DNA from: Microvirga alba
GTDB lineage: Bacteria > Pseudomonadota > Alphaproteobacteria > Rhizobiales > Beijerinckiaceae
Length of the DNA stretch: 64,000 nt
Direction: 5' to 3'
NCBI RefSeq assembly: GCF_015694465.1
Contig: NZ_JADQDO010000001.1
Coordinates: forward strand, 744,001-808,000
Shown piece after piece: positions 18,888 to 30,379 of the stretch. Position numbers and translations under genes: made by a program. Every line of letters begins with the position of its first letter. Within the stretch, counting starts at the first letter, position 1. A model generated the notes under the pieces. That model had not been told where the DNA came from. It ran no database searches and saw only the letters and a list, made by a program, of their open reading frames with translations.

Positions 18888-21241
18888 TGGCGCGCCCTCG
18901 CGCGCTTGGCTGCGCGAGCGCGATGGGAGCTCTCCCGCTTTGGCGTCCGCATGGGATGGGCCATTGCGGTTCTTGCCTGAACCGTGCCTTCGCCGCCAAG
19001 AAGATGCCGGAATTCGCCAAACAAGGCGATCTGGCCAGGGGTGGCTTCAATCCTGGTTGCGAGGCGCTCGAAAATGGAGAGCGCGCTTTCGCGATCTTCA
19101 GGTGTGTGAAGTAGCTTCGGCAGTGCCTCCAGCGCCTGTTGGGGCTGATAATCGACGATGTGGGATTGCTCGCGAATGATCTCGCGCGCCAGGTCTTCGG
19201 GCATGTCCAAAAGTCCGACATCCTCTCCTACAATCTCGCGCATCTGCTTCATCGTGGAAAGCCGACGCTGGCCGAAGCCAATTTTTCGCAGAAGGAGAGC
19301 CATACGCACGATGGCCTTCGTGCGGCCGCCTTCGTCGATGTGGGCCAGCGCTTCGCGAACGGCTTGGCTCTGTGGGAGTTCGCCCGCTGCGGCAGATGCG
19401 GCGGCGTCTTCGCTTCGCGTGACCAGGCTCGCGGGAGCATAGGTCTTGAAGAACGTATTTTCCACCGAGGCGTCGCGCAGCTCCCTGAATAAATCCCAGG
19501 AGGCAGATGTCATGGTCGCCAGCCAATGTTCCACACCGGCGGCGGGCCCGTTTGCCCCGTGCGGCGTTCTGTTGGCCTGGACGAATTCCGCCCACGTCTT
19601 GAGGGGCAGCATGAACGGATTGAGATCCGAGATCGCCCAGCGCTGAACCCGCTGCGGATGAAGGCTCCGCGCGATCTTGGCCGCTGCCGGCGTAACCAGG
19701 GGGGAAATCGCGGGATGAGCGAATTGCTCATAGAGAGACGCGTTCACCCGCGAGGCCTCAGCCACTGCTTCGAAGGGAACCTCATCCTTGCGATGGTACT
19801 TCTGCAAGGCTTGAAGGTCTTCGACCCGCCGCTCCTTCAAGAGGACGTCATATTGGACATGGCCGTCGACCTGCCGCTCCTCGACCTGCATTCCGTAGAG
19901 GCCCGGCGGCAGATGCTCAATGTATTCGATCAGATCGACAATCTGCGCGTGCTCGCGCTTTGCGACCTGACCGGACACAAAGATCCCCAGATGCCCGACG
20001 CTGCGATGCATCAACCCGACAATCACTTGCCCATTGGCCTTGAGCGCTTCCGTCGTCGGATAGAGGTCGGCGACCCAGTTGAACGCCTGTTGCGGCGGCG
20101 TGATGTTGTCGCCGAGAGAGGCGAAAAGAATGATCGGCGACTTGATGTCCCTCAAGTCGTAGGCGCGACCTTCCGACCATTCCGCCTTTCCCGTTGCTAG
20201 CTTGTTGCCGACGAACAGGTTCTCGACGATCCACGTGATTTCGTCCCGCCCCATCAGGAAAAAGCCACCCCACCAGCGCTCGAATTCCAGAAAGCGCTGA
20301 GGCTCCGTATCGATCTTCGAAAAGAGATTGTAATATTTGTCGAAGAACGTGTTTGCCGGATTCAGGTACTCGAAATTGTCGACGAGGTAGGCTCCGTCGA
20401 AGATGCCGCCGCCGAGATCGCTCGCGAGGAGAGCAGGCCACGTGCCGCCGAGAATTCCTCCCGCATAGCGCATCGGATTTTCGCCGTCGTTGCCGGCCCA
20501 GTAAGACATCGGCGCGCCGTTGATGACGATGGGGCCCGGAAGCTCCGGGTCGAGCGCGCCGATGAGCATGGCGGCCCAGCCGCCTTGGCAGTTGCCGACG
20601 ATTACGGGTTTGCGCGTCTCGGGGTGACGCTTCCTCACGATCCGGAGGAACTCGGCCTCCGCGCGCGAGACGTCGGCCAGCGTCTGTCCCGGCATGGGCT
20701 CGGGAAAGAAGATGACGAAATAGACCGGATGACCGGCCGCGAGCGCGACGCCGACCTCGGAATCCTGCTTGAAGCCGCCAATACCGGGGCCGTGCCCGGC
20801 GCGTGGGTCGATGATCACGAAGGGACGCCGATCGGGAGCGGTCACAACGCCCGGCGGCGGAATGATCCGCACAAGCGCATAATTGACCGGCTGTTCGAAG
20901 GTGCGCGCATCGGCCACCATCTCCCAATCGAAGTGGAGGAGGGGAGGTTTTCCGGCCTTCTCATGCTCGATCCAGTTGTTGCCGCGTTGGCGAAGCGTGT
21001 CCCAGAACAGAACCGAGCGTTGACCGAAATCGAGCCAATAGGAGCCCACGTCTTGCCAGAACTCGAGCGGGGTCATTGAGGACGTCATCGCCTCCGACCA
21101 GGTTTGGCTTGCAGTGGTCGCCGCATCTCCATAGCGTTGAAACGCCGCCTGCCACCGGTCTTGAAAGACCTCTGCGATCTTGTCCTGCACCTGGGGGAGA
21201 CCAAGGTGGGACGAGGAGGTTTTCAATTGCGATTTTGCCAT
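18884..21241 (-). CDS. DUF3141 protein: PHA-synthase-like alpha/beta hydrolase
   Basis: A 785-residue protein. Its central part is an alpha/beta hydrolase with nucleophile elbow G-N-C-Q-G-G (Cys about residue 218), the G-x-C-x-G box of polyhydroxyalkanoate synthases, followed by S-L-G-D-N-I-T-P-P as the acid loop and S-V-G-H-L-G as the histidine loop. The N-terminal 130 residues are helical and phasin/PhaC-N-like. The last 300 residues are helical and unassigned. The ATG at 21241 follows GGAGACC. It sits between ackA and fabI in the operon. No biochemical function is established to my knowledge; a polymer- or acyl-thioester-related role is inference. Confidence 0.8.
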   Translation of the reverse strand: MAKSQLKTSSSHLGLPQVQDKIAEVFQDRWQAAFQRYGDAATTASQTWSEAMTSSMTPLEFWQDVGSYWLDFGQRSVLFWDTLRQRGNNWIEHEKAGKPPLLHFDWEMVADARTFEQPVNYALVRIIPPPGVVTAPDRRPFVIIDPRAGHGPGIGGFKQDSEVGVALAAGHPVYFVIFFPEPMPGQTLADVSRAEAEFLRIVRKRHPETRKPVIVGNCQGGWAAMLIGALDPELPGPIVINGAPMSYWAGNDGENPMRYAGGILGGTWPALLASDLGGGIFDGAYLVDNFEYLNPANTFFDKYYNLFSKIDTEPQRFLEFERWWGGFFLMGRDEITWIVENLFVGNKLATGKAEWSEGRAYDLRDIKSPIILFASLGDNITPPQQAFNWVADLYPTTEALKANGQVIVGLMHRSVGHLGIFVSGQVAKREHAQIVDLIEYIEHLPPGLYGMQVEERQVDGHVQYDVLLKERRVEDLQALQKYHRKDEVPFEAVAEASRVNASLYEQFAHPAISPLVTPAAAKIARSLHPQRVQRWAISDLNPFMLPLKTWAEFVQANRTPHGANGPAAGVEHWLATMTSASWDLFRELRDASVENTFFKTYAPASLVTRSEDAAASAAAGELPQSQAVREALAHIDEGGRTKAIVRMALLLRKIGFGQRRLSTMKQMREIVGEDVGLLDMPEDLAREIIREQSHIVDYQPQQALEALPKLLHTPEDRESALSIFERLATRIEATPGQIALFGEFRHLLGGEGTVQARTAMAHPMRTPKRESSHRARAAKRARARQ

Positions 21242-21273
21242 ATCCGGTCTCCGTCGCGGGTCGCCGATCTCTC

Positions 21274-21789
21274 TCAAAATTTCTTCTTTTCACCCCAGCT
21301 TAGGAAAAAACCGACATCGCCGGGCATTCCGCCGGGCCATTCGATGATCATGGCCTTGAGCTGGTAGCCTGCCGGTTTGAGCTGATCCCGCCATAGTTCG
21401 AAGGCCTGGCGGGGACGGCCGGTCAGCGTATCCGGCCACTCGGGATCGGCGTTGTTGATCGCCCGGCCGTGATCGGAACAAAGATCAACCGGGAAGCGCA
21501 TGACCATCAGCTCCGTCTCGCTGCGTTGAGCCGCGGAGCGCAGCTTGTGCAACAAGTTCTGGCCGATTTCCTTCAGACGCTCAGGCGTGAGGTCGACGGG
21601 CTGGGTCAAGGTCTTGGTCAAATCCTGGCGTGCCTTCGAGGCACGATCCATAGAGTCGACCGCCTTGGATGCGCGCGCCATTTGCATCTCGGTCATGTAG
21701 TTGCGCAGATCCGTGGCGGACATGAACGTTTCGTCACCAAGAGCCTGTTCAGCGTGCGGCTTGTCGCTCTGCGTCTTCAGCGTTTCCAT
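21274..21789 (-). CDS. Conserved hypothetical protein in the pta-ackA operon
   Basis: A 171-residue protein starting M-E-T-L-K-T-Q-S-D-K, with AGGAGG seven bases upstream of the ATG at 21789. Residues 25-85 look helical and amphipathic and are phasin-like in composition. The C-terminal half contains C-S-D-H-G-R-A-I-N-N and W-P-D-T-L-T-G-R-P-R-Q-A-F-E-L-W, with a likely globular fold. There is no signal peptide or membrane segment. It lies 16 bases after ackA and 32 bases before DUF3141. I do not recognise the family. Confidence 0.75.
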   Translation of the reverse strand: METLKTQSDKPHAEQALGDETFMSATDLRNYMTEMQMARASKAVDSMDRASKARQDLTKTLTQPVDLTPERLKEIGQNLLHKLRSAAQRSETELMVMRFPVDLCSDHGRAINNADPEWPDTLTGRPRQAFELWRDQLKPAGYQLKAMIIEWPGGMPGDVGFFLSWGEKKKF

Positions 21790-21805
21790 GTCGAAACCTC
21801 CTTGT

Positions 21806-23014
21806 TCAAGATGCCAGCCGATGCCGCGTCGCACTCAGCACCTGTCTCATCTGCCTTGCGACGACGAGTTCCTCGTTGGTGGGGATGATCCATGCGGTTG
21901 GAGCGGACCCTGTTGTGATCAGCGACGCGTTCGAGCGATTGGCGGCGTCATCCATTCCGAGCCCGGCCCAAGTGAGGCCCGCTAGCACGGCGGCGCGGGT
22001 CTCCGCGTCGTTCTCGCCAATGCCGGCCGTGAAAACGAGCCCGTCGATTCCGCCAAGCGCCGCGATCAAGGAGCCGATCTCGCGCGTAATCCGATAGACG
22101 AACAGGTCGATGGCCCGTTTCGCGTCCCGATTGGCCGGGGCGAGAGAGCGCAAGGTGCGCATGTCGTTGGAGATGCCGGAAACCCCGAGAAGGCCCGACT
22201 TGGTGTAGAGGATTCTCTCCGCGTCGTTGGCGCTCAGCTTCATCTCGCGCAACATGTAGAACACAATTCCGGCGTCGATCGCGCCGCATCTCGTGCCCAT
22301 CGGCAAACCATCAAGGGCGGAGAAGCCCATGGTGGTGGCAATGCTCTTGCCATTCTTCAGCGCGCACAGGCTTGCGCCGTTGCCCAAATGGGCCACGATG
22401 ACCCGACCGGCTTGAAGTCCGGGATCATAATCCGCCAACACGGACGCGATATAGTCGTATGAGAGGCCATGAAAGCCGTAGCGCAGCACGCCGTTCTCCG
22501 TCATCTCATGAGGAATGGCGAAGAGTTGCGCGATCTCTGGCTGAGAGCGATGAAAGGCCGTATCGAAACACGCGATCTGCGGAATGTCAGGCGTGCGGCG
22601 GAGAAGAATGCGGATCGGCTTCAGGTTGTGTGGCTGATGAAGCGGTGCGAGCGGATTGAGCTTTTCGAGCTCCTCCAGGATCGCCTCAGTCGCGAGAACG
22701 GGGCCGTCGAAGGACTTTCCGCCGTGCACGACCCGATGTCCGACCGCTCCCAGCTTGTACCCGGCGCGATGCGCCTGCATCCACGCGACAAGCTCGATGA
22801 GCGCCTCCTCATGCCCAAAGGTCTCGCCGCCCTTCCAGGTCTTGTCCGCCACGACGGTTCCGCCGCAATCCTTCACGAGGAAATGCGGTGATGCGCCGAT
22901 ACCCTCGACCATTCCGCGATAGATGACCTTTGGGTCGGGAGAACTCGAGGGATCGAAGATCTGGAACTTGAGGCTCGATGAACCCGCATTGAGGACGACA
23001 AACACGGAGGACAT
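21806..23014 (-). CDS. ackA: Acetate kinase
   Basis: A 402-residue ASKHA-fold kinase. The start V-L-N-A-G-S-S-S-L-K-F-Q is the acetokinase signature, with G-H-R-V-V-H-G-G, F-D-T-A-F-H, A-H-L-G-N-G-A-S-L and F-T-A-G-I-G-E-N-D following in order. It interconverts acetyl phosphate plus ADP with acetate plus ATP. GGAGG precedes the ATG. It lies three bases after pta, making a coupled Pta-AckA pathway. Confidence 0.96.
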   Translation of the reverse strand: MSSVFVVLNAGSSSLKFQIFDPSSSPDPKVIYRGMVEGIGASPHFLVKDCGGTVVADKTWKGGETFGHEEALIELVAWMQAHRAGYKLGAVGHRVVHGGKSFDGPVLATEAILEELEKLNPLAPLHQPHNLKPIRILLRRTPDIPQIACFDTAFHRSQPEIAQLFAIPHEMTENGVLRYGFHGLSYDYIASVLADYDPGLQAGRVIVAHLGNGASLCALKNGKSIATTMGFSALDGLPMGTRCGAIDAGIVFYMLREMKLSANDAERILYTKSGLLGVSGISNDMRTLRSLAPANRDAKRAIDLFVYRITREIGSLIAALGGIDGLVFTAGIGENDAETRAAVLAGLTWAGLGMDDAANRSNASLITTGSAPTAWIIPTNEELVVARQMRQVLSATRHRLAS

Positions 23015-23017
23015 CGG

Positions 23018-23995
23018 TCAAACCTCCGGAAGCGTGAGCTTGGCGCGTTGCGTATCCGCGATGAGCGAAGCGACGGCACAGGAGGCGAGGCGGGTGATCT
23101 TCGAGTCCGCACGGCTGGTGAGGATGATGGGAACACGAGCGCCGAGAACGATCCCGGCGGCATCGGCATCGGCGAGAAATGTCAGGCTCTTGGCGAGCAT
23201 ATTCCCGGCTTCGAGGTCCGGCACGACGAGGACGTTGGCCTGGCCAGCAACCGGAGAATTGATGTTCTTGATACGGGCGGCGCCAAGATCGATCGCGTTG
23301 TCGAGGGCAAGCGGCCCGTCGAGAATCCCCCCGGTGATCTGGCCGCGATCGGCCATCTTGCAAAGGGCCGCCGCCTCAACAGTCGAGGGTATTTTGGGGT
23401 TGACGGTCTCCATTGCCGACAGGATCGCGACACGAACCTGCTCGATCCGCAACGCGTGGCCGAGGTCTATGGCGTTTTGGACGATATCGATTTTCTCTTC
23501 GAGAGTCGGCGCGATGTTGATTGCCGCGTCGGTGATGATCAGCGGGTCGTTATGGCCCGGAACATCCATCACGAAACAATGGCTGATCCTGCGCGCGGTC
23601 CTTAATCCTCCCTCACGTCGAACGACGGCGGCCATGAGCTCATCCGTGTGGAGGCTGCCCTTCATGAGGGTTTCGGCCTTGCCCGCACGAACGAGGTCGA
23701 CCGCCTTCTCGGCCGCAGCATGACTGTGCGGTGCGTCGATGATCGTCAGTTCGGAGATGTCCCTTTTCAACTCCTTGGCGACAGCCAAAATCCTGTCTCG
23801 CGGTCCGACAAGGGTGGGCTCGATCAGACCCAACTCGAACGCCTCGATGACCGCATCAAGCGACGAGGCGTCGCAAGGATGTGCCACGGCAACCTTGAGC
23901 CTCTGCAACGAGCGCGCAACGCCGACCAATCGCTCATATTTCTCGTGGCGGCGCGTCGGCACTGCTGCCTCTTTGGCGGAGGCATGAAGGGGCAT
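23018..23995 (-). CDS. pta: Phosphate acetyltransferase (short PTA/PTB type)
   Basis: A 325-residue PTA_PTB-domain enzyme. It contains M-K-G-S-L-H-T-D-E-L, I-I-T-D-A-A-I-N-I-A-P and G-Q-A-N-V-L-V-V-P-D-L-E-A-G-N-M, which line the CoA and phosphate site in this family. It converts acetyl-CoA plus phosphate to acetyl phosphate. The length fits the stand-alone phosphotransacetylase/phosphobutyryltransferase branch rather than the long enterobacterial Pta, so butyryl specificity is a minor alternative. GGGAG precedes the ATG. It is the first gene of the leftward operon. Confidence 0.92.
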   Translation of the reverse strand: MPLHASAKEAAVPTRRHEKYERLVGVARSLQRLKVAVAHPCDASSLDAVIEAFELGLIEPTLVGPRDRILAVAKELKRDISELTIIDAPHSHAAAEKAVDLVRAGKAETLMKGSLHTDELMAAVVRREGGLRTARRISHCFVMDVPGHNDPLIITDAAINIAPTLEEKIDIVQNAIDLGHALRIEQVRVAILSAMETVNPKIPSTVEAAALCKMADRGQITGGILDGPLALDNAIDLGAARIKNINSPVAGQANVLVVPDLEAGNMLAKSLTFLADADAAGIVLGARVPIILTSRADSKITRLASCAVASLIADTQRAKLTLPEV

Positions 23996-24108
23996 GGTCC
24001 ATTCTCCCGGATTCCTGCCCCGGTTAACACTTGACGCGGCGCTTTGTTTCAGGCCCGGATCCCGCCGGGTGGGCTTATCTGGGGGCCGCCTCGGGGCGCG
24101 GCGGTGTC

Positions 24109-24876
24109 CTATCTGTCCATGGACGCCCGCAGATCAAGGAGCGGCTGTTGGTTTTCGAGGATCAGGCCTTGCCTGGGTTCGTGGAGATCAAGCGTCAGGA
24201 TGATGACCGCTACGATCAAGGCGGCAATGACCGTCGTTGCGCCAAGGGCGCGATAACCCGCGACGCCGCAGCTATACCCGATCAAGGCCATTGCCACGAG
24301 GGCCAGAAGCCCCAGCACAATGAAAACCTGTCTCGGAATGCGGTTGGCGAGGGCTGCCTGCCGCTCTCCATAGGTGTCGATGAGCGTGTTGATCGACGCG
24401 GCAAATAAAGCCATGCTTGGCGAGCGGTCCTGAGCGGCGCCTTCGATGACGGCGTCCCATAGCTTCTTCATGAGAAGCTCGGTTTCTCGCGTTACATCGC
24501 TCCCGTTCGTCTGCCCGCCCAGAACACGCAACTCTGTGTACCGGCGCAGATTGGCCTGCACGCCGGCCCTTAGGCTTTCGGGCAGGAGACGCGCGCGGAG
24601 AAAGGCCGTCCCGATTGCGTTGCTCTCCTTTACGACGAGTTCGCGGCGCGCCTCGTATCGCGTCATGGAGGCGGAATAGGTGAAGCCGAGAAAGAGCGCC
24701 AGCAACCCAAGCACTGACGCCTGGAGCGATCCGATCTCAAGCTTGGCGGGATCGCGCGATGCGCGCTCAAGGCTCCGCCCACGCCTAAAGCCAAGCTCAA
24801 GCGCAATCAGCAACGGCGCCAGCATGAGCCCAGACAGCAGCCATATTGGAAGACCGAACAGCCAATTGATGCTCAT
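24109..24876 (-). CDS. Bestrophin-like (DUF4239) membrane protein
   Basis: A 255-residue protein with two N-terminal hydrophobic segments (W-L-L-S-G-L-M-L-A-P-L-L and L-G-L-L-A-L-F-L-G-F-T-Y), a roughly 110-residue helical soluble stretch with R-R-E-L-V-V-K-E-S-N-A-I-G-T, and two C-terminal membrane segments. This layout matches the bestrophin-like DUF4239 family; the function is unknown. It is transcribed in the same direction as pta with a 113-base gap, so it may have its own promoter. Confidence 0.75.
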   Translation of the reverse strand: MSINWLFGLPIWLLSGLMLAPLLIALELGFRRGRSLERASRDPAKLEIGSLQASVLGLLALFLGFTYSASMTRYEARRELVVKESNAIGTAFLRARLLPESLRAGVQANLRRYTELRVLGGQTNGSDVTRETELLMKKLWDAVIEGAAQDRSPSMALFAASINTLIDTYGERQAALANRIPRQVFIVLGLLALVAMALIGYSCGVAGYRALGATTVIAALIVAVIILTLDLHEPRQGLILENQQPLLDLRASMDR

Positions 24877-25198
24877 GGGGGCCTCGGCATCCGACTTGCT
24901 TCGTCCTGCTTAAGTTGCCTTAGGTTCCCTTACCCGTACAGAGCTTATGTCGGTTGACCGCCTTTTGTGCTTTGTTGAGACAAAATTCCAGGACTCACAC
25001 TTCATCGAAGTGACGGAGCATGCGTGCGGCGTCCGGCTCCAGCCCGGTGAAGTGTCGGAACGCGCCGGCTGCCTAGAAGACAGCCATGCCGAGAATTCGT
25101 GAGTTGATCGCGACCGCGTGACGATGGCAGGGTCAAGGAACCGTTCGGACGGAGGCGTGTCCGGTACCCGCATCCATCCCGACACTAGGTGATCCCGG
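24877..25198. other. Intergenic stretch, nothing recognised
   Basis: These 322 bases separate the leftward AraC gene stop and the DUF4239 start. A 91-codon minus-strand frame here lacks a ribosome site and recognisable pattern. No hairpin with a T-run was seen. Confidence 0.45.
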
Positions 25199-25978
25199 TT
25201 AACGGGCAGGCGCCTGTATCAGGCGCAGCGAGGCCGCTGGGAGGCCGAACATCCGGCGGAAGGTCCGGCTGAAGTGCGCGGAATCCGCGAACCCTGCCTC
25301 GTGCGCCGCGGTCGTGAGGGATGACCCGGCAGCGGTCCACTCTACCGCGAGCATGAGCCGCCGCCAGAGCACGTACGTTCGGAAGGGCAGGCCGATCTCG
25401 GCGGAAAAGAGATGGCTGAAGCGGCTTTCCGAGAGACAGGCAATTGCCGCCGCTTCGGCAAGCTCGACCCGGTCACGGAGGCGCGGGACGAGCCAAACAA
25501 GCATTCGGGCGATCCGCGGGTCGAGCGGGCTCGGCGGCAGGGCTTCGCCGACGGCGTTCTCCAGGATCTTCCTACCGATCGCCTCGATCGCCCCGTTGTC
25601 CGGCTGCGGGTTCGTCCAGATGCCCATGAGTCCGGCCAGCGCGTCCTCTAGGCGCGCAATGTCAGGGCAAGTCACCGGGGCCCCATTCATCTGTTGCATC
25701 AGCGCGGCGCCGGCACGGCTCTCCGGTTCCACGAAGACAAGCGCGATCTTGCCCTCGGGCTCGAACTCGTGCGGCACGTCCGGTGCGACGAACACGGCAG
25801 GACCTTCCGTGCGCCCGTCCTTCGTCCGGATTGCAAAGCGACCACCTGCCGAGAGGGTGAGCTGGATGGCGTGATGGGCGTGTAACCCACTCGTCGGCCC
25901 TTCACCCCGGCTCGGGGGGACGTCAAAGGTCCAAAGGCTGGCGCCCTCCCATAGCACGATCCTGCCCACGATGCTCAT
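25199..25978 (-). CDS. AraC-family transcriptional regulator
   Basis: A 259-residue protein with an N-terminal cupin-like sensor (H-A-H-H-A-I-Q-L-T-L-S-A-G-G, then P-D-V-P-H-E-F) and a C-terminal double HTH (A-C-L-S-E-S-R-F-S-H-L-F and A-G-F-A-D-S-A-H-F-S-R-T-F-R-R). The ATG at 25978 is preferred over the upstream GTG at 26014 because GGGGAAA sits just before it. It is divergent from the FixH-like/peroxidase pair, which it may control from the shared region at 25979-26123. Confidence 0.88.
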   Translation of the reverse strand: MSIVGRIVLWEGASLWTFDVPPSRGEGPTSGLHAHHAIQLTLSAGGRFAIRTKDGRTEGPAVFVAPDVPHEFEPEGKIALVFVEPESRAGAALMQQMNGAPVTCPDIARLEDALAGLMGIWTNPQPDNGAIEAIGRKILENAVGEALPPSPLDPRIARMLVWLVPRLRDRVELAEAAAIACLSESRFSHLFSAEIGLPFRTYVLWRRLMLAVEWTAAGSSLTTAAHEAGFADSAHFSRTFRRMFGLPAASLRLIQAPAR

Positions 25979-26123
25979 GCGTTTCCCCGGCAATTCTTTG
26001 CGTGTGCGAGCCACGACGATAGGCGGCGCTTCGGACGAAGTCAGCAGCTTTGTTCAAGCGCCGCGCCTGCCCGGCGCATAGGTTGCGCCCCTTTCACGGC
26101 CCCCGCCGTACAAAGGAACCGAT

Positions 26124-26567
26124 ATGCTGACCTACACCACACGCCGCGCGCTCCTGCTCGGTATCCCTGTTCTCCTTCTAGCCAGCGGCGTCACCGCCGG
26201 CGTGATGATGCGCTCCGTTCCCGAGAATCTCGATCTCGCGCTCGACAAGGCGACGGCAGCAGGTCTCTACAGGGCCACCATCGCTCCGGATGCCGCGCCC
26301 ATTGTCGTTGGGGCGATGCAGGCCTGGACCGTGACGGTGAGGACTCCCGCCGGCGCTCCGGTGAAGGCCGCCAAAATCGGGATCAATGGCGGCATGCCGC
26401 AGCATGGCCATGGCCTGCCGACGTCACCCCAGATGACTGCGGACCTGGGCGGCGGCCGCTACCGGATCGAGGGCATGAAGTTCAACATGCGCGGCTGGTG
26501 GACGCTCGATCTCGCCATCGACGGCCCTAAAGGGACTGACACCGTCACGTTCAATCTTATGCTCTGA
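26124..26567 (+). CDS. FixH/YtkA-like periplasmic domain protein
   Basis: A 147-residue protein with an N-terminal membrane or signal segment (L-L-L-G-I-P-V-L-L-L-A-S-G-V) and a single immunoglobulin-like YtkA/FixH domain. The domain contains W-T-V-T-V-R-T-P-A-G-A-P-V and the characteristic G-G-M-P-Q-H-G-H-G-L-P-T-S-P loop, whose Met and His residues could bind copper. AAAGGAACC precedes the ATG. It lies ten bases before the di-haem peroxidase, so the two are one operon. A copper or redox role is inference. Confidence 0.78.
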   Translation: MLTYTTRRALLLGIPVLLLASGVTAGVMMRSVPENLDLALDKATAAGLYRATIAPDAAPIVVGAMQAWTVTVRTPAGAPVKAAKIGINGGMPQHGHGLPTSPQMTADLGGGRYRIEGMKFNMRGWWTLDLAIDGPKGTDTVTFNLML

Positions 26568-26577
26568 GGCGGGCGCG

Positions 26578-27843
<1,266 letters not shown>

Positions 27844-27871
27844 CCCGACAGACAGGGACGGGCCGCGAGAC

Positions 27872-28042
27872 ATGCGGTCTCGCCGGATAAGCTGCTTTGC
27901 CCATGATCAGTCGCGGGCCCTCCTGACCCAGGTGGCGGCCGCTGTCGCTCTCGCGCCGACCGCGTCCCTGGCCGCGCCGCCCGATCCGCGCGCGATGGCG
28001 ATGACGCTAACACACCTGGATGTCACTGGTGGAGGCCTGTAG
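27872..28042 (+). pseudogene. Possible truncated secreted-protein gene after the peroxidase
   Basis: A 56-codon plus-strand frame begins ATG at 27872, 28 bases after the peroxidase stop. It encodes a plausible signal peptide (L-L-T-Q-V-A-A-A-V-A-L-A-P-T-A-S-L-A-A) followed by about 20 residues and a TAG. The same frame reads on past the TAG toward the convergent ctaD gene. It looks like the first part of an exported third operon member that has been cut off. Evidence is limited to the leader and position. Confidence 0.3.
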
Positions 28043-28113
28043 CTCGACGTCGATTGCCCGGTCCGCCACAGAGAGGATTTCCTTGCGCCCGGAGGGGCCG
28101 GTTCGGCGACGAG

Positions 28114-30045
<1,932 letters not shown>

Positions 30046-30207
30046 ATGGTGACTTCTTCATGGACTTTTGAGGCTGTTCAATCGCTCGTAGCCCTCGCCA
30101 AAGAGGGTGTTCCAGCCTCGGTCATTAGCCTGAAATTGAAACGTTCTGTCGTTGAGGTCCGGGCGAAGCTCAATGACCTGGGTATCGTTCCTCCAACAGA
30201 GGCGTAG
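30046..30207 (+). CDS. Small SANT/Myb-like helix-turn-helix protein
   Basis: A 53-residue protein with a strong ribosome site (GAGGGAGGTAACT) directly before the ATG at 30046. The pattern W-T-F-E-A-V-Q-S-L-V-A-L-A-K-E-G ... V-I-S-L-K-L-K-R-S-V-V-E-V-R-A-K-L-N-D-L-G-I matches small alphaproteobacterial proteins built on one Myb-like three-helix unit. It is likely a DNA-binding or adaptor protein. It stands alone. Confidence 0.7.
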   Translation: MVTSSWTFEAVQSLVALAKEGVPASVISLKLKRSVVEVRAKLNDLGIVPPTEA

Positions 30208-30379
30208 CCGGGGCGGTTGCCTGTCTTGATCATATAAGGATGACCTTCGCGGGGGCATGGCGGACAGGCTTGCGCCAGCAAGCCTGGGATGCGTGGGAAC
30301 GTCGCTTAAAGTCAGTGCGAAGAGGATCAACCCCCGCCGCAGAGAGCGTTGTCAGGGCGGCGTGGGTGGTTGGCGGGGC

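Noticed and set aside
23996-24108. Possible Pho box upstream of pta
   Set aside because: Looked for CTGTCAT-type direct repeats because of the reported phosphate control of similar operons; none was convincing.
24910-25185. A 91-codon minus-strand frame between DUF4239 and AraC genes
   Set aside because: No ribosome site, no conserved pattern, and other frames there are interrupted.
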